This document shows, in pieces, positions 24,996-32,815 of a DNA stretch of 32,945 bases (position 1 is its first letter; each line of letters begins with the position of its first letter). Source of the DNA: Cyclobacteriaceae bacterium (GTDB lineage Bacteria > Bacteroidota > Bacteroidia > Cytophagales > Cyclobacteriaceae). The notes beneath the pieces are model-generated. The model worked only from the letters and a program-made list of their open reading frames with translations, did not search any database and was not told the origin of the DNA. The DNA lies in the NCBI GenBank assembly GCA_025455225.1, contig JALOMY010000002.1, forward strand, positions 1-32,945, written 5' to 3'. The position numbers and the translations under genes were made by a program.

Positions 24996-25196
24996 GACCC
25001 ATTTTTTTATTGATTCTGTATGGGAATACCGGGTTCTAGTAATCCTGACTTATTTTTCTAACCTTTTACAACAGCTAATAAATACCTGTTTGGTTTGAGA
25101 ACCCTTAACCCGGTTTTATCGTATCTTTAACTTTCAATCGAAAGAGAGGTTATAATTCGAAATCACACTCTTTATAGTCTTTAATATTCTACAAGT

Positions 25197-25985
25197 ATGA
25201 AATCAGGAATCATCATCACAGCTGTTACATTAACGGTAATTACATTTACCGGATATGGACAGGGCATTGTGGGTAAGCTGAAGCAAAAAGCAGCCCAGGT
25301 TGGCGAGCGAACCGTTGAAAAGAAAATTGATGAGAAGACCGGCATCAGTCAACCGGGTTCAGCGCCTGCAGGCGGCCCCAAATCTGGCCCGGGAGGCAGT
25401 AGTGCCCCCACGAACACCACTGGTGAAGGATTGGTGGTAACACCACCCAATGTAAAAGAGAGCATGGCAGAAGCAGAAGTATCTTTTAGGACAGGCATGT
25501 ATTCGGATGCCCGGTATGCCCTTCGTCAAGCCATGTTAGGTGTGGAGATGGAAATCGGAAACCAGGTACTGAATTCCCTGCCTGAAAGTGTAGTAGGCTT
25601 ACCTAAAAAGGAAGGTGCAGATCAGGTAACCAGTATGGGATATGGATGGGTAGGCTTAACCATTTATCGTGAGTATGCTTCGGGTGATAAGCAACTGAGT
25701 ATTGCAATCGCTAACAATTCTGCCTGGATGGCGGCCCTCAATATGTATCTGACTAATCCGGGTTATTCATCTACCGGACAACAAAATTGGAAGCAGATAA
25801 AAGTTAAAGGATATAAAGGCATTATTGAATTTAACGAAGGCTCTGGCTATAAGGTAAGCGTGCCGATAGGCCAAACCTCCTTAATTATGTGGGAAGGAAT
25901 CAACTTTGCCACGGAACAGGATATTATGAATGCCGCCAATGCATTTGATATCGATGCAATTAAAAATAAGTTAGGTGAGAAATAG
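25197..25985 (+). CDS. Exported protein of unknown function, paralog A
   Basis: A 262-residue exported protein. A signal peptide (about 1-22) is followed by a charged helix (KLKQKAAQVGERTVEKKIDEKTG), a Gly/Pro/Ser linker (about 53-75) and a folded domain (about 80-262). That domain matches the protein encoded next: both share the pattern DAR(Y/F)xLxxA, IGxxxLxxLPxS, GL, DQVTxM, a GLxxxRxY stretch, DKxxSxxI, an SxxMAxxN segment and a KVxGYK strand. A similar pattern occurs, as far as I recall, in uncharacterised exported proteins of other bacteria. No catalytic motif is seen. The second gene starts 24 bases downstream, so they form an operon. Confidence 0.8.
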   Translation: MKSGIIITAVTLTVITFTGYGQGIVGKLKQKAAQVGERTVEKKIDEKTGISQPGSAPAGGPKSGPGGSSAPTNTTGEGLVVTPPNVKESMAEAEVSFRTGMYSDARYALRQAMLGVEMEIGNQVLNSLPESVVGLPKKEGADQVTSMGYGWVGLTIYREYASGDKQLSIAIANNSAWMAALNMYLTNPGYSSTGQQNWKQIKVKGYKGIIEFNEGSGYKVSVPIGQTSLIMWEGINFATEQDIMNAANAFDIDAIKNKLGEK

Positions 25986-26009
25986 TCTGAATGATTAAGT
26001 AATTGTATT

Positions 26010-26624
26010 ATGAAAAATATATTCTTCTCATTAATGGTACTTAGCTTCTGTATAACCATAATGGCCGAAGCACAGGAGTTTGAAAAAAGCATAACAGCGG
26101 CTAAAACTTCCTACAATTCAGGGGATTTGGAAGATGCGCGATTCAACCTTGAAAATGCATTACGCGAAGTTGATGCGGCAATCGGTCGTGAAATATTAAA
26201 GGTATTGCCAACTTCCCTGGCTGGCCTTACCAGTGATCCTAAGAATGATCAGGTTACCGGTATGTCGGGCGCCATTGTGGGCGGTTTGTATGTACACCGT
26301 GCCTATGGAGGGCAGCCCGATAAAAGTGTGTCATTAGATATTATCAGCGACTCTCCGCTAATGGCGAGCATCAATGCAATATTGGCCATGCCAATGATAA
26401 TGAACACAGGCGACAGCAACCAGAAAGTTGTTAAGGTACAGGGTTATAAGTCCCTGCTTAACCGAAAAGTTGATGAAAATAACCAAACCTCAGGTTATAC
26501 TTTGCAAACTCCGTTTACCGGTTCAATGCTGACAATGGATTATTCCGGAGCTATCTCGGAAGCTGATTTTCTTAAATACGCCAACACACTGCCGTTTGAA
26601 AAAATCATCAAATTTGCACAGTAG
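26010..26624 (+). CDS. Exported protein of unknown function, paralog B
   Basis: A 204-residue exported protein with a signal peptide (about 1-22, ending AEAQE) joined directly to the same domain found in the protein just upstream, without the charged helix and linker of that copy. The aligned positions include SY..GD..DAR, IGREILKVLPTSLAGL, DQVTGM, a glycine-rich SGAIVGGLYVHRAYGG strand, an SPLMASINAIL segment and KVQGYKSLL. The two copies have diverged well beyond recent duplication. An intrinsic terminator begins 23 bases after the stop, closing the two-gene unit. Confidence 0.8.
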   Translation: MKNIFFSLMVLSFCITIMAEAQEFEKSITAAKTSYNSGDLEDARFNLENALREVDAAIGREILKVLPTSLAGLTSDPKNDQVTGMSGAIVGGLYVHRAYGGQPDKSVSLDIISDSPLMASINAILAMPMIMNTGDSNQKVVKVQGYKSLLNRKVDENNQTSGYTLQTPFTGSMLTMDYSGAISEADFLKYANTLPFEKIIKFAQ

Positions 26625-26646
26625 CAATCTGAAAGAATAGGAATAT

Positions 26647-26670
26647 AAAAAGGGGCTCAGGCCCCTTTTT
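26647..26670. terminator. Bidirectional intrinsic terminator
   Basis: A perfect 10-bp stem (26647-26656 and 26661-26670, AAAAAGGGGC/GCCCCTTTTT) has a 4-base loop, with T-runs on both strands. It separates the convergent paralog B and sugar dehydrogenase genes; its right arm includes one base of the latter's stop codon. Confidence 0.88.
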
Positions 26671-28337
26671 CATTGAAATGCCAATTTAAAGAATGCAGAA
26701 CGCATTCTGCTTTTAATTTCGATCAGATATATTCCTTTTGAATTACGTACTTCGATAGGATTACTCTTTTTATACACAAGCGTAGCATACTGTTCTTGCC
26801 CCAGCATATTCAGCACCCGGATGGAAGCCGGCAGCAGGCCTTCCGGCAATTCTACCGTAAACGTTCCGTAGGATGGGTTGGGATAAATCCTGACTTCATT
26901 GAACAACTGATCTTGGATACTTGATATAATCGTTTCAGTAAGAGCATAATCCGATTCGCCTCCTTCATTATAGGCCTTGATTCGATAGATGAATTCAGTA
27001 TCACCATCAACCGGACTATCATTATATGAAGTTGTGTTGTATTGCACACTGTCAATTATTTCGAAGTTGATCTCATCGATGGGCGAGCGTTCAATAGTGA
27101 AACCCAGTTCATTGTTGGATTGATCTTCCCAGGTTAGTTCATTACCACCTGATAGCCGTGTTAATACTAATGTGCCCGGAGCTGCAGGAGCTTCCGGAAA
27201 GTAGCGAAAAATTCTGCCGGTATTGGATGTACTGTATCGAACTACATAAAGTTCACCGTTATGATCTTCGCCAAAAGATGAAATTAGTCCACCGGCTAAG
27301 TTGAGAAATGCATTCGTAGCCGTGTTGTTTGAATATTCCAGTTTCCAGATCCGCCCACTGATGTAATCACCATAGATGTAGTGTCCCTGCCATTCGGGTA
27401 TTTGCACTCCCCGGTACACATAACCTCCGGTTATCGATCGGTTATTATCGGTGTGCGGATATTCGAAAATGGGAAGTATAAGATTCCCGGTATTGCAATT
27501 GGTGGATGGATTATAACAGAGTGTACCTTCCATGAGCCGCCATCCATAATTACCTCCATTGGTGATGATATCAATTTCCTCACGATTACCCTGCCCCACA
27601 TCAGCTGCCCAGATGGTATTTGTGGACTGATCGATGGAGAACTTCCATACATTTCGAAGACCATAAGCATAAATTTCTTCGCGATAACCCTGGGTATTGT
27701 TCCTGAACGGATTGCTTTCGGGAATGCTATAGTTCAATGAACCCGAAGTTTGGTTTACATCCAGGCGCAATATTTTTCCAAGAAGAGAAGACAGGTTTTG
27801 GGCATAATTCTGGGGATCGCCTGCACTGCCTCCGTCACCCAGTGAAATGTATAAGAAACCATCTGTACCGAACGCCAATTTACCTCCGTTGTGGTTGGAA
27901 TAGGGTTGAGCTTGTGTAAACAAAATCAACTCGCTTAGCGGATCGGCCTCGTTTGCATTATCGGGTTTAACTGTAAACCTAGATACGACTGTGGTAAGCG
28001 GACCAGGTCTTGTGTAGGTAACATAAAAGTATCCGTTGGTAGCGTATTGAGGATGAAACGCCATGCCCAGCAAACCGGCTTCTCCATTGAATGTGACGTT
28101 CGAAGAGATGTTCAGGAAGTCGGAAACTTCAGCGCTTGTAATTCCCGCTTTATTCTTAAAGACTTTAATGATTCCGTTTTGCTGAACAACGAAGAGTCGT
28201 TTGGTATTGTCAGGCGGGCTCAGCAATTCGACCGGGGCAGTAAAGGTCAATCCGGGGAAAGCTTCACTGTAGGTAACATTCTGTGCCCAAACAGAAGAAT
28301 ACATGAGGAGAAAGCCGGCAACCCATAGTTTATTCAT
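26670..28337 (-). CDS. Secreted PQQ-type sugar (glucose/sorbosone) dehydrogenase with type IX sorting domain
   Basis: A 555-residue exported protein in four parts: signal peptide (1-18); a GSDH six-bladed beta-propeller (about 24-380) with NGEAGLLGMAFHP, the putative catalytic histidine H149 in NHNGGKL, LGDGGSAGDP and YGLRNVWKFSID; a fibronectin-III-like domain (about 386-470); and a C-terminal sorting domain (about 483-555) that begins IYPNPSYGTF and carries NMLGQEQ and KGIYLIEI. Soluble PQQ dehydrogenases oxidise aldose sugars, but many relatives called GSDH have unknown substrates. The C-terminal domain directs secretion or cell-surface attachment by the type IX system. Its promoter overlaps the end of the nitroreductase gene. 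Confidence 0.92.
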   Translation of the reverse strand: MNKLWVAGFLLMYSSVWAQNVTYSEAFPGLTFTAPVELLSPPDNTKRLFVVQQNGIIKVFKNKAGITSAEVSDFLNISSNVTFNGEAGLLGMAFHPQYATNGYFYVTYTRPGPLTTVVSRFTVKPDNANEADPLSELILFTQAQPYSNHNGGKLAFGTDGFLYISLGDGGSAGDPQNYAQNLSSLLGKILRLDVNQTSGSLNYSIPESNPFRNNTQGYREEIYAYGLRNVWKFSIDQSTNTIWAADVGQGNREEIDIITNGGNYGWRLMEGTLCYNPSTNCNTGNLILPIFEYPHTDNNRSITGGYVYRGVQIPEWQGHYIYGDYISGRIWKLEYSNNTATNAFLNLAGGLISSFGEDHNGELYVVRYSTSNTGRIFRYFPEAPAAPGTLVLTRLSGGNELTWEDQSNNELGFTIERSPIDEINFEIIDSVQYNTTSYNDSPVDGDTEFIYRIKAYNEGGESDYALTETIISSIQDQLFNEVRIYPNPSYGTFTVELPEGLLPASIRVLNMLGQEQYATLVYKKSNPIEVRNSKGIYLIEIKSRMRSAFFKLAFQ

Positions 28338-28381
28338 GGATCTAATTTACATCAGCTTGCTAACAATAGTATGAATCAGAA

Positions 28382-28413
28382 CAAAACTATCTTTGAATGT
28401 ACTTATTTCGCAA
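28382..28413 (-). promoter_or_regulatory. Putative sugar dehydrogenase promoter (TTG-N21-TAGTTTTG on minus strand)
   Basis: On the minus strand TAGTTTTG (28389-28382) fits TAnnTTTG, with TTG (28413-28411) 21 bases upstream inside the nitroreductase gene's last codons. Predicted leader is about 40 bases to the ATG at 28337. Confidence 0.4.
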
Positions 28414-28987
28414 TCCACCGGATTTTATCTGCGACAGGATTACGCCTGCTAACCTGGTTATAGTGCCGTGGCATGCCTATATGCAAAAAACCAATAATGC
28501 GGTCTTGCGATTTTAATCCAAAAGCCGTTTTAGCTTCATCGAAATACGTTATCCCTCCGGTACTGAGATAGCAACCAACCTTATAAGCCGCAGCAGTGAG
28601 GTACATATTCTGGATGGCACAAAAGACAGCACCTGCTTCTTCAATTTCGGGCACCGATTGTTTCTCATCGCGAGTCATTATAATCACAATGATGTGCGAA
28701 GAAAGAAGTGGTTTGCTTTTAAGATTTTCATACCGCTCTTCTTTGAAGCTTCCATCTTTTTGTGTTACCTGTTTATAAATCTCTGCTTGTAGGTTGGCAA
28801 ATTGTTTCAGGCCATCGCCTGCATATACAATGAAACGCCAGGGTTCCGTTAATTTATGGTTGGGAGCCCAATTGGCATTCTCCAACATTTGATGGATTAT
28901 AGAATCTTCTACCGGTTCAGTTGTATAATCCTTGGGAAAGACCGATCGCCTGGAACGTATGAGATCATTGAATTCGTTCGTGTTCAT
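28403..28987 (-). CDS. Nitroreductase family flavoprotein
   Basis: A 194-residue FMN-dependent nitroreductase-family protein, cytoplasmic. The N-terminal RSRRSV (11-16) motif contacts FMN, APNHKLTEPWRF (about 56-67) is the family's second motif, GAVFCAIQNMYLTA is the central helix, and GFLHIG near the C-terminus closes the FMN pocket. Such enzymes reduce nitro compounds, quinones or flavins with NAD(P)H; the natural substrate is unknown here. The sequence fits the small single-domain YdjA-like subgroup. It lies between an amidohydrolase gene (49-base gap) and the sugar dehydrogenase gene on the same strand. Confidence 0.92.
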   Translation of the reverse strand: MNTNEFNDLIRSRRSVFPKDYTTEPVEDSIIHQMLENANWAPNHKLTEPWRFIVYAGDGLKQFANLQAEIYKQVTQKDGSFKEERYENLKSKPLLSSHIIVIIMTRDEKQSVPEIEEAGAVFCAIQNMYLTAAAYKVGCYLSTGGITYFDEAKTAFGLKSQDRIIGFLHIGMPRHYNQVSRRNPVADKIRWIAK

Positions 28988-29036
28988 ACTAAACGTTTAA
29001 AGTGACTAACCATCCGTGTGGTGTCATGCCATTCTT

Positions 29037-30149
29037 CTATTTAGGAAACTGGCTTGCATCCACTTTAGGAAGGAGCTTTAATGCATTTTTATAATAAATT
29101 TTTTTCAAAACTTCATCCGGTAATTCCATTCCGTACATCCGCCAGAAAGCATGATACCGTTTGTGGTAGGGAAAATATTCATCCGCTGTTTCCAGTACCC
29201 GAAAATAAGTAGTGTACTCTTCGGGCACCCAGGCGTCTTTACCAAACAACACACGATCCTGATACTTAATCATAAAAGCACGAGCTGTACGGGGTTGTCT
29301 TCCCAGTTCGGCAATAACAGCACCGATCTCAACATACATGTTGGGTATTTCTTCAAGTAGGGAACTTAGTTTCTCCAGATCGTTGGGATACCAACCCATG
29401 TGGGCATTAATGAATTTTGTTTTCGGATGTTTTTTGAAAACGTTGTGCTGCTGTTGAATCAGTTGTTCCCAGGGAGCAGGATCGGTATCGCTGCGTTTAC
29501 GGCTCGGATGCGTTTTCAGTTCCAGCCAGCGTTCATTCTTTTCATCCATCGGATCCCAAAAGGATTTTGGATCGGCCGTGTGGATCAGCACCGGAATATT
29601 GAGTTCACCACATTTTGCCCAGATCGGATCAATGCGTGGATCATCTACCTGGATAAGGTTGCCTTTACTGTCACGGGTGCCCATGCCCAGGCTTTTATAT
29701 ATTTTCAAGCCCATTGCTCCTCGCTTTACATCATCGTCCAATTGCCTCAAGGTTCGCGCCTGCCATTCCGGATTATCAATATCACCGAAATCGATGTTCG
29801 TAAACAGTACAAATCGTTTAGGATGAAGGTTGTTAATATTTTCCATGGATTTGGCCAGGTGATCTCCGCTTCTTCGAAATCCTCTTCCACTCAGGTTAAC
29901 CATTACGGCCATATTGAGTTTATCCATTTCTGCAATGAGATTATTCAGGTTGCCGGGTGAAGTCATATCACCCTGATGGTTGTGAATATCAATGAAAGGA
30001 AACTTAGACCGGGTAATTTTATGTTCAGGAACCACCAGCGTTGATGGAGGATCATATGCCTCAAAATCCATTCTCAGTTCGGCAGGCTTTTCCTGGGCCA
30101 TTACGATCCGGGTAAAAAGAAGGCAACATACGGTAAACAGGAGCTTCAT
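29037..30149 (-). CDS. Exported amidohydrolase-family protein (amidohydrolase 2, TIM barrel)
   Basis: With the ATG at 30149 the protein has 370 residues and a clean signal peptide (MKLLFTVCCLLFTRIVMAQ). An ATG at 30206 would add 19 residues before it and is less likely. The catalytic TIM barrel has metal-binding HxH in FIDIHNHQGDM, a later IHTADPKSF histidine, INAHMGWYPNDLEKL and the FGKDAW aspartate segment, the pattern of amidohydrolase 2 / COG2159 proteins, which often hydrolyse or decarboxylate carboxylated substrates. The substrate is unknown. Being exported makes a periplasmic or outer-surface role likely, unlike most cytoplasmic members of the family. Confidence 0.88.
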   Translation of the reverse strand: MKLLFTVCCLLFTRIVMAQEKPAELRMDFEAYDPPSTLVVPEHKITRSKFPFIDIHNHQGDMTSPGNLNNLIAEMDKLNMAVMVNLSGRGFRRSGDHLAKSMENINNLHPKRFVLFTNIDFGDIDNPEWQARTLRQLDDDVKRGAMGLKIYKSLGMGTRDSKGNLIQVDDPRIDPIWAKCGELNIPVLIHTADPKSFWDPMDEKNERWLELKTHPSRKRSDTDPAPWEQLIQQQHNVFKKHPKTKFINAHMGWYPNDLEKLSSLLEEIPNMYVEIGAVIAELGRQPRTARAFMIKYQDRVLFGKDAWVPEEYTTYFRVLETADEYFPYHKRYHAFWRMYGMELPDEVLKKIYYKNALKLLPKVDASQFPK

Positions 30150-30259
30150 AACGAATGATTTTCCCCTAATAATACGAAACCAATAGTAACGAGTTAACGA
30201 ATTCATTCTGCACGGATTGGATTCTCTGTAAAAGGATTCTGCAAGGGACAGGATACGGA

Positions 30260-30288
30260 TTTGGGCAGTACCATACAGTTTAATTTTT
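30260..30288 (+). promoter_or_regulatory. Putative promoter of the TPR gene (TTTG-N17-TAATTTTT)
   Basis: TTTG at 30260-30263 and TAATTTTT at 30281-30288 (seven of eight positions) are 17 bases apart, slightly short. It predicts a leader of about 23 bases before the ATG at 30317. Confidence 0.35.
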
Positions 30289-30316
30289 CATAACTTGTTC
30301 CGTTAAATGCTTACTG

Positions 30317-31432
30317 ATGAAACAGCAGTTAATTGGGTTAACATTTGGAATTTTTATCCTTCCTTTTCTTTTAAACGCACAGGATCAGCAACTGGAAAGT
30401 GTTCGTAAGAAGATAGCAGCCAATGATTTTGCCGGTGCAAAGAATGAGGCTAGTAAAATGCTGGAGACCAGCCCTAAAAACAAATCCGCCTTGGTTCTGC
30501 GCGGTGAAGCCAGAATGGGATTAAACGATTTGTATGGTGCCATTGCCGATTTAACCTATGCATTGGAGATCGATTCTACCTTTGCCGATGCCTATAATTT
30601 ACGTGGTGAAGCCAAGTTGGCACTGGGTGATAATGAAAGTGCCATTCAGGATCTGGACAAAGCGATACGATTCAATCAGAAATTAACAGATGCTTATACC
30701 AACCGGGGATTTGCAAAATATAACCTGGAGGATCTTACTGGTTCTTACTTCGATTTCTCCAAAGCTCTGGAGATAGGACCGGCCGATGCCGATAAATACT
30801 TTAACCGGGGTGTGGTGAAGGCCGATCTTGGAGAATTTGTAAGCGCTATCGATGATTATACCAAGGCCATTGAATTGGACAAGACTGATCCTGCCTTGTT
30901 TAATTACCGAGGTGTAGCCTATTACAACATCAGCGACTTTAATAAAGCCATTGCCGATTACGATCAGGCGATTAAACTTGATCCGAAAGATCCTTTAAAG
31001 TATGAGAACCGCGCCCTGGCAAAAAGTGCCCTTGAGAATTACCAGGGAGCTCTTGAAGATTTTAATAAAGCCATTGAATTGGAACCGGAAGATCCGGAGA
31101 CATACAACTTGCGGGGTGTGGTAAAATATAACCTGGATGATAACGATGGTGCCATTGCCGATTACACAAAAGCAATTTCGCTGGATCCAACCAGTCCGGT
31201 TTATTACGATAACCGCGCCATGAGTAAAACTGAAAAACAAGATTATGCAGGTGCGATTGAAGATTACACTTCTTCTATTGAATTATATCCAACAGACCCG
31301 GAGACCTTTTACCAGCGAGGCCTGGTAAAATTGCAGATGGGAAATAAATACGATGCCTGTCTTGATTTTAAGACCGCAGAAGAACTGGGCTCACCAGATG
31401 CCAAAGCGGCAATAAAAAAGAACTGCAAGTAA
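30317..31432 (+). CDS. Exported tetratricopeptide-repeat protein
   Basis: A 371-residue protein with a signal peptide (about 1-21, ending LNAQD) and about ten tandem TPR units of 34 residues that fill nearly the whole protein. Each shows the TPR pattern (AL/Y at 8, A at 20, P at 32), for example AIADYDQAIKLDPKDPLKYENRA and AIEDYTSSIELYPTDPETFYQRG in part. The repeats are acidic and even resemble each other at DNA level (GCCATTGCCGATTA recurs). A cap helix (YDACLDFKTAEELG) and a terminal KKNCK end the chain. TPR superhelices bind protein partners; which one is unknown. The lipid-kinase-like gene follows after 34 bases. Confidence 0.93.
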   Translation: MKQQLIGLTFGIFILPFLLNAQDQQLESVRKKIAANDFAGAKNEASKMLETSPKNKSALVLRGEARMGLNDLYGAIADLTYALEIDSTFADAYNLRGEAKLALGDNESAIQDLDKAIRFNQKLTDAYTNRGFAKYNLEDLTGSYFDFSKALEIGPADADKYFNRGVVKADLGEFVSAIDDYTKAIELDKTDPALFNYRGVAYYNISDFNKAIADYDQAIKLDPKDPLKYENRALAKSALENYQGALEDFNKAIELEPEDPETYNLRGVVKYNLDDNDGAIADYTKAISLDPTSPVYYDNRAMSKTEKQDYAGAIEDYTSSIELYPTDPETFYQRGLVKLQMGNKYDACLDFKTAEELGSPDAKAAIKKNCK

Positions 31433-31466
31433 GCCAAATGAAACAACGGGTATTCACGAACAGGCA

Positions 31467-32375
31467 GTGAAAAGGATAGCCATCATTCTCAACGGTATTT
31501 CGCTTCGTAAGGAATTCTTCTATTCAAATATACTTCCGCGCCTATCGAAGGTTGTCAAAGCCGAAGTATACGAAACCCGTGCACGGGAAGATGCTGTTTT
31601 ACAGGCTTCCAAATTAATGTATAAAGGATATGACGCTATAGTCGCTGCCGGTGGTGATGGTACATTGAATGAAGTTATCAACGGAATATTGCGGGAGGAT
31701 GAACAATCAAAAAGTTTACCTGTTGCCGGCTTGATTCCGATGGGCTCAGGAAATGATTTTGCCCGTACAATGAATATCAGTACGCAGGCAGACGCTATTG
31801 TTAAGATGTTCACGCGTTTCGAATCCGTTGAAGTCGATGTCGGTAAAATTAGTTTCCGCGATAAGCCAACGAGTAGCCCAAGGTATTTCATTAACATCGC
31901 GGATGCAGGCATGGGGCCGGTGGTTGTACAGCGCATGCTGGACAGTGGTCGACCTTTTGGTACCAACCTGGCCTATTATACGGCAATCCTTCGTACGTTC
32001 TTTGGTTACAAGCCTGTTCCGGTTGAGGTTCGAACCTCATTATGGAAGTGGAAGGGTAAAATCCGGGCCCTGGCCGTTGCTAACGGTAAGTACTTTGGCA
32101 GTGGCATTGGCATTGCACCGGGTGCAAAACCGGATGATGGTATTTTTACCTGCTTTATTGCCGGAAACGTATCCGTTCTTGATTTCATTCTGCAGAACAA
32201 CCGGTTGCGCAGGGGCAAGCGGGCCATTCATCGTGAGATTGAATACCGCGAAGCGGCCGAAGTGGAAATCTACTCCACCGACACGAATGCCCTGGTTGAA
32301 GCAGATGGTGAACTGGTGGGATCGCTCCCGGTTAAAATCGAGCTACTGCATAAACGATTGCGGTTTCTTGTATAA
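31467..32375 (+). CDS. Diacylglycerol kinase / lipid kinase family protein (YegS-like)
   Basis: A 302-residue protein of the DAGK catalytic-domain superfamily (LCB5, COG1597). The nucleotide-binding motif GGDGTLNEVINGI starts at 62, with PMGSGNDFARTM at about 92 and a beta-rich C-terminal domain that ends VEADGELVGSLPV, the usual family end. Such enzymes phosphorylate diacylglycerol, sphingoid bases or other lipids, and Bacteroidota copies are often linked to sphingolipid or undecaprenol metabolism; the substrate cannot be told here. The start is GTG at 31467; an ATG at 31438 is out of frame and closes within 10 codons. A strong terminator begins immediately after the stop. Confidence 0.93.
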   Translation: MKRIAIILNGISLRKEFFYSNILPRLSKVVKAEVYETRAREDAVLQASKLMYKGYDAIVAAGGDGTLNEVINGILREDEQSKSLPVAGLIPMGSGNDFARTMNISTQADAIVKMFTRFESVEVDVGKISFRDKPTSSPRYFINIADAGMGPVVVQRMLDSGRPFGTNLAYYTAILRTFFGYKPVPVEVRTSLWKWKGKIRALAVANGKYFGSGIGIAPGAKPDDGIFTCFIAGNVSVLDFILQNNRLRRGKRAIHREIEYREAAEVEIYSTDTNALVEADGELVGSLPVKIELLHKRLRFLV

Positions 32376-32407
32376 AAAAGCCTCTGATGGTTGGATCAGA
32401 GGCTTTT
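32376..32407. terminator. Bidirectional intrinsic terminator
   Basis: A perfect 13-bp stem (32376-32388 and 32395-32407, AAAAGCCTCTGAT/ATCAGAGGCTTTT) with a 6-base loop begins on the base after the lipid-kinase stop codon. T-rich ends on both strands fit use by both convergent genes. Confidence 0.9.
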
Positions 32408-32425
32408 CTTAAGAGTGTGTTCCAA

Positions 32426-32815
32426 TTAATCTTTTGGAGGACCAATGTATTTCGCGTCTCCAAACGCAAGCATCGGGTAGCCAATGAAGGGAACCAATAG
32501 CAATAGAATGGTCATCACTATGTCTTTTCCAAATGAGCGGGATAATAAGTGTGTCACAAAAATGGCCACTATAAAATTGACAAACGGAATCAACATCAGA
32601 ATAATCCACCAAACAGGCTTTCCAACAATTTCAAGCAATACTATGATATTGTAAATTGGGATAATGGCTGCCCAACCTGGTTTGCCAGCTTTCTCAAAAA
32701 TTTTCCAAGCGCTGACAATAATGATTAAAAAGATGATTACATAGATAAAAGCAAAGGCGCCCAATGCAGCAAAGATGCCTTCGTTAACGCCTTCATAAGA
32801 TTGATAATCTTCCAT
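32426..32815 (-). CDS. DUF5684-like small membrane protein
   Basis: A 129-residue integral membrane protein. It has a short N-terminal soluble segment, a long hydrophobic segment (about 13-37), the conserved loop WKIFEKAGKPGWAAIIPIYN (about 37-56), and further hydrophobic segments (about 57-88 and 95-118), ending with a charged tail KYIGPPKD. The loop motif matches DUF5684 proteins, and similar segments sit at the N-terminus of some Bacteroidota signal peptidase I proteins. No signal-peptidase Ser/Lys dyad is present, so this is a stand-alone membrane domain of unknown function. Bases 32816-32945 contain no gene that I can support. Confidence 0.82.
   Translation of the reverse strand: MEDYQSYEGVNEGIFAALGAFAFIYVIIFLIIIVSAWKIFEKAGKPGWAAIIPIYNIIVLLEIVGKPVWWIILMLIPFVNFIVAIFVTHLLSRSFGKDIVMTILLLLVPFIGYPMLAFGDAKYIGPPKD

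Noticed and set aside
24970..25008. Terminator after the lipoprotein gene at 24291
   Set aside because: The 6-bp stem is weak and the T-run starts 13 bases beyond it, too far for an intrinsic terminator.
29400..29960. Long plus-strand open frame of 186 codons opposite the amidohydrolase gene
   Set aside because: It is antisense to a gene with clear motifs, has no recognisable domain, and its composition fits a mirror of the coding strand.
30317..31432. DNA repeats in the TPR gene as a CRISPR or satellite array
   Set aside because: The periodicity is about 102 bases, equal to 34 codons, and follows the protein repeat; there are no conserved repeat-spacer units.
31798..32412. Overlapping 204-codon frame in the lipid-kinase gene
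   Set aside because: Same-strand frame shifted inside a well-conserved gene; it reads through the terminator hairpin and has no family features.
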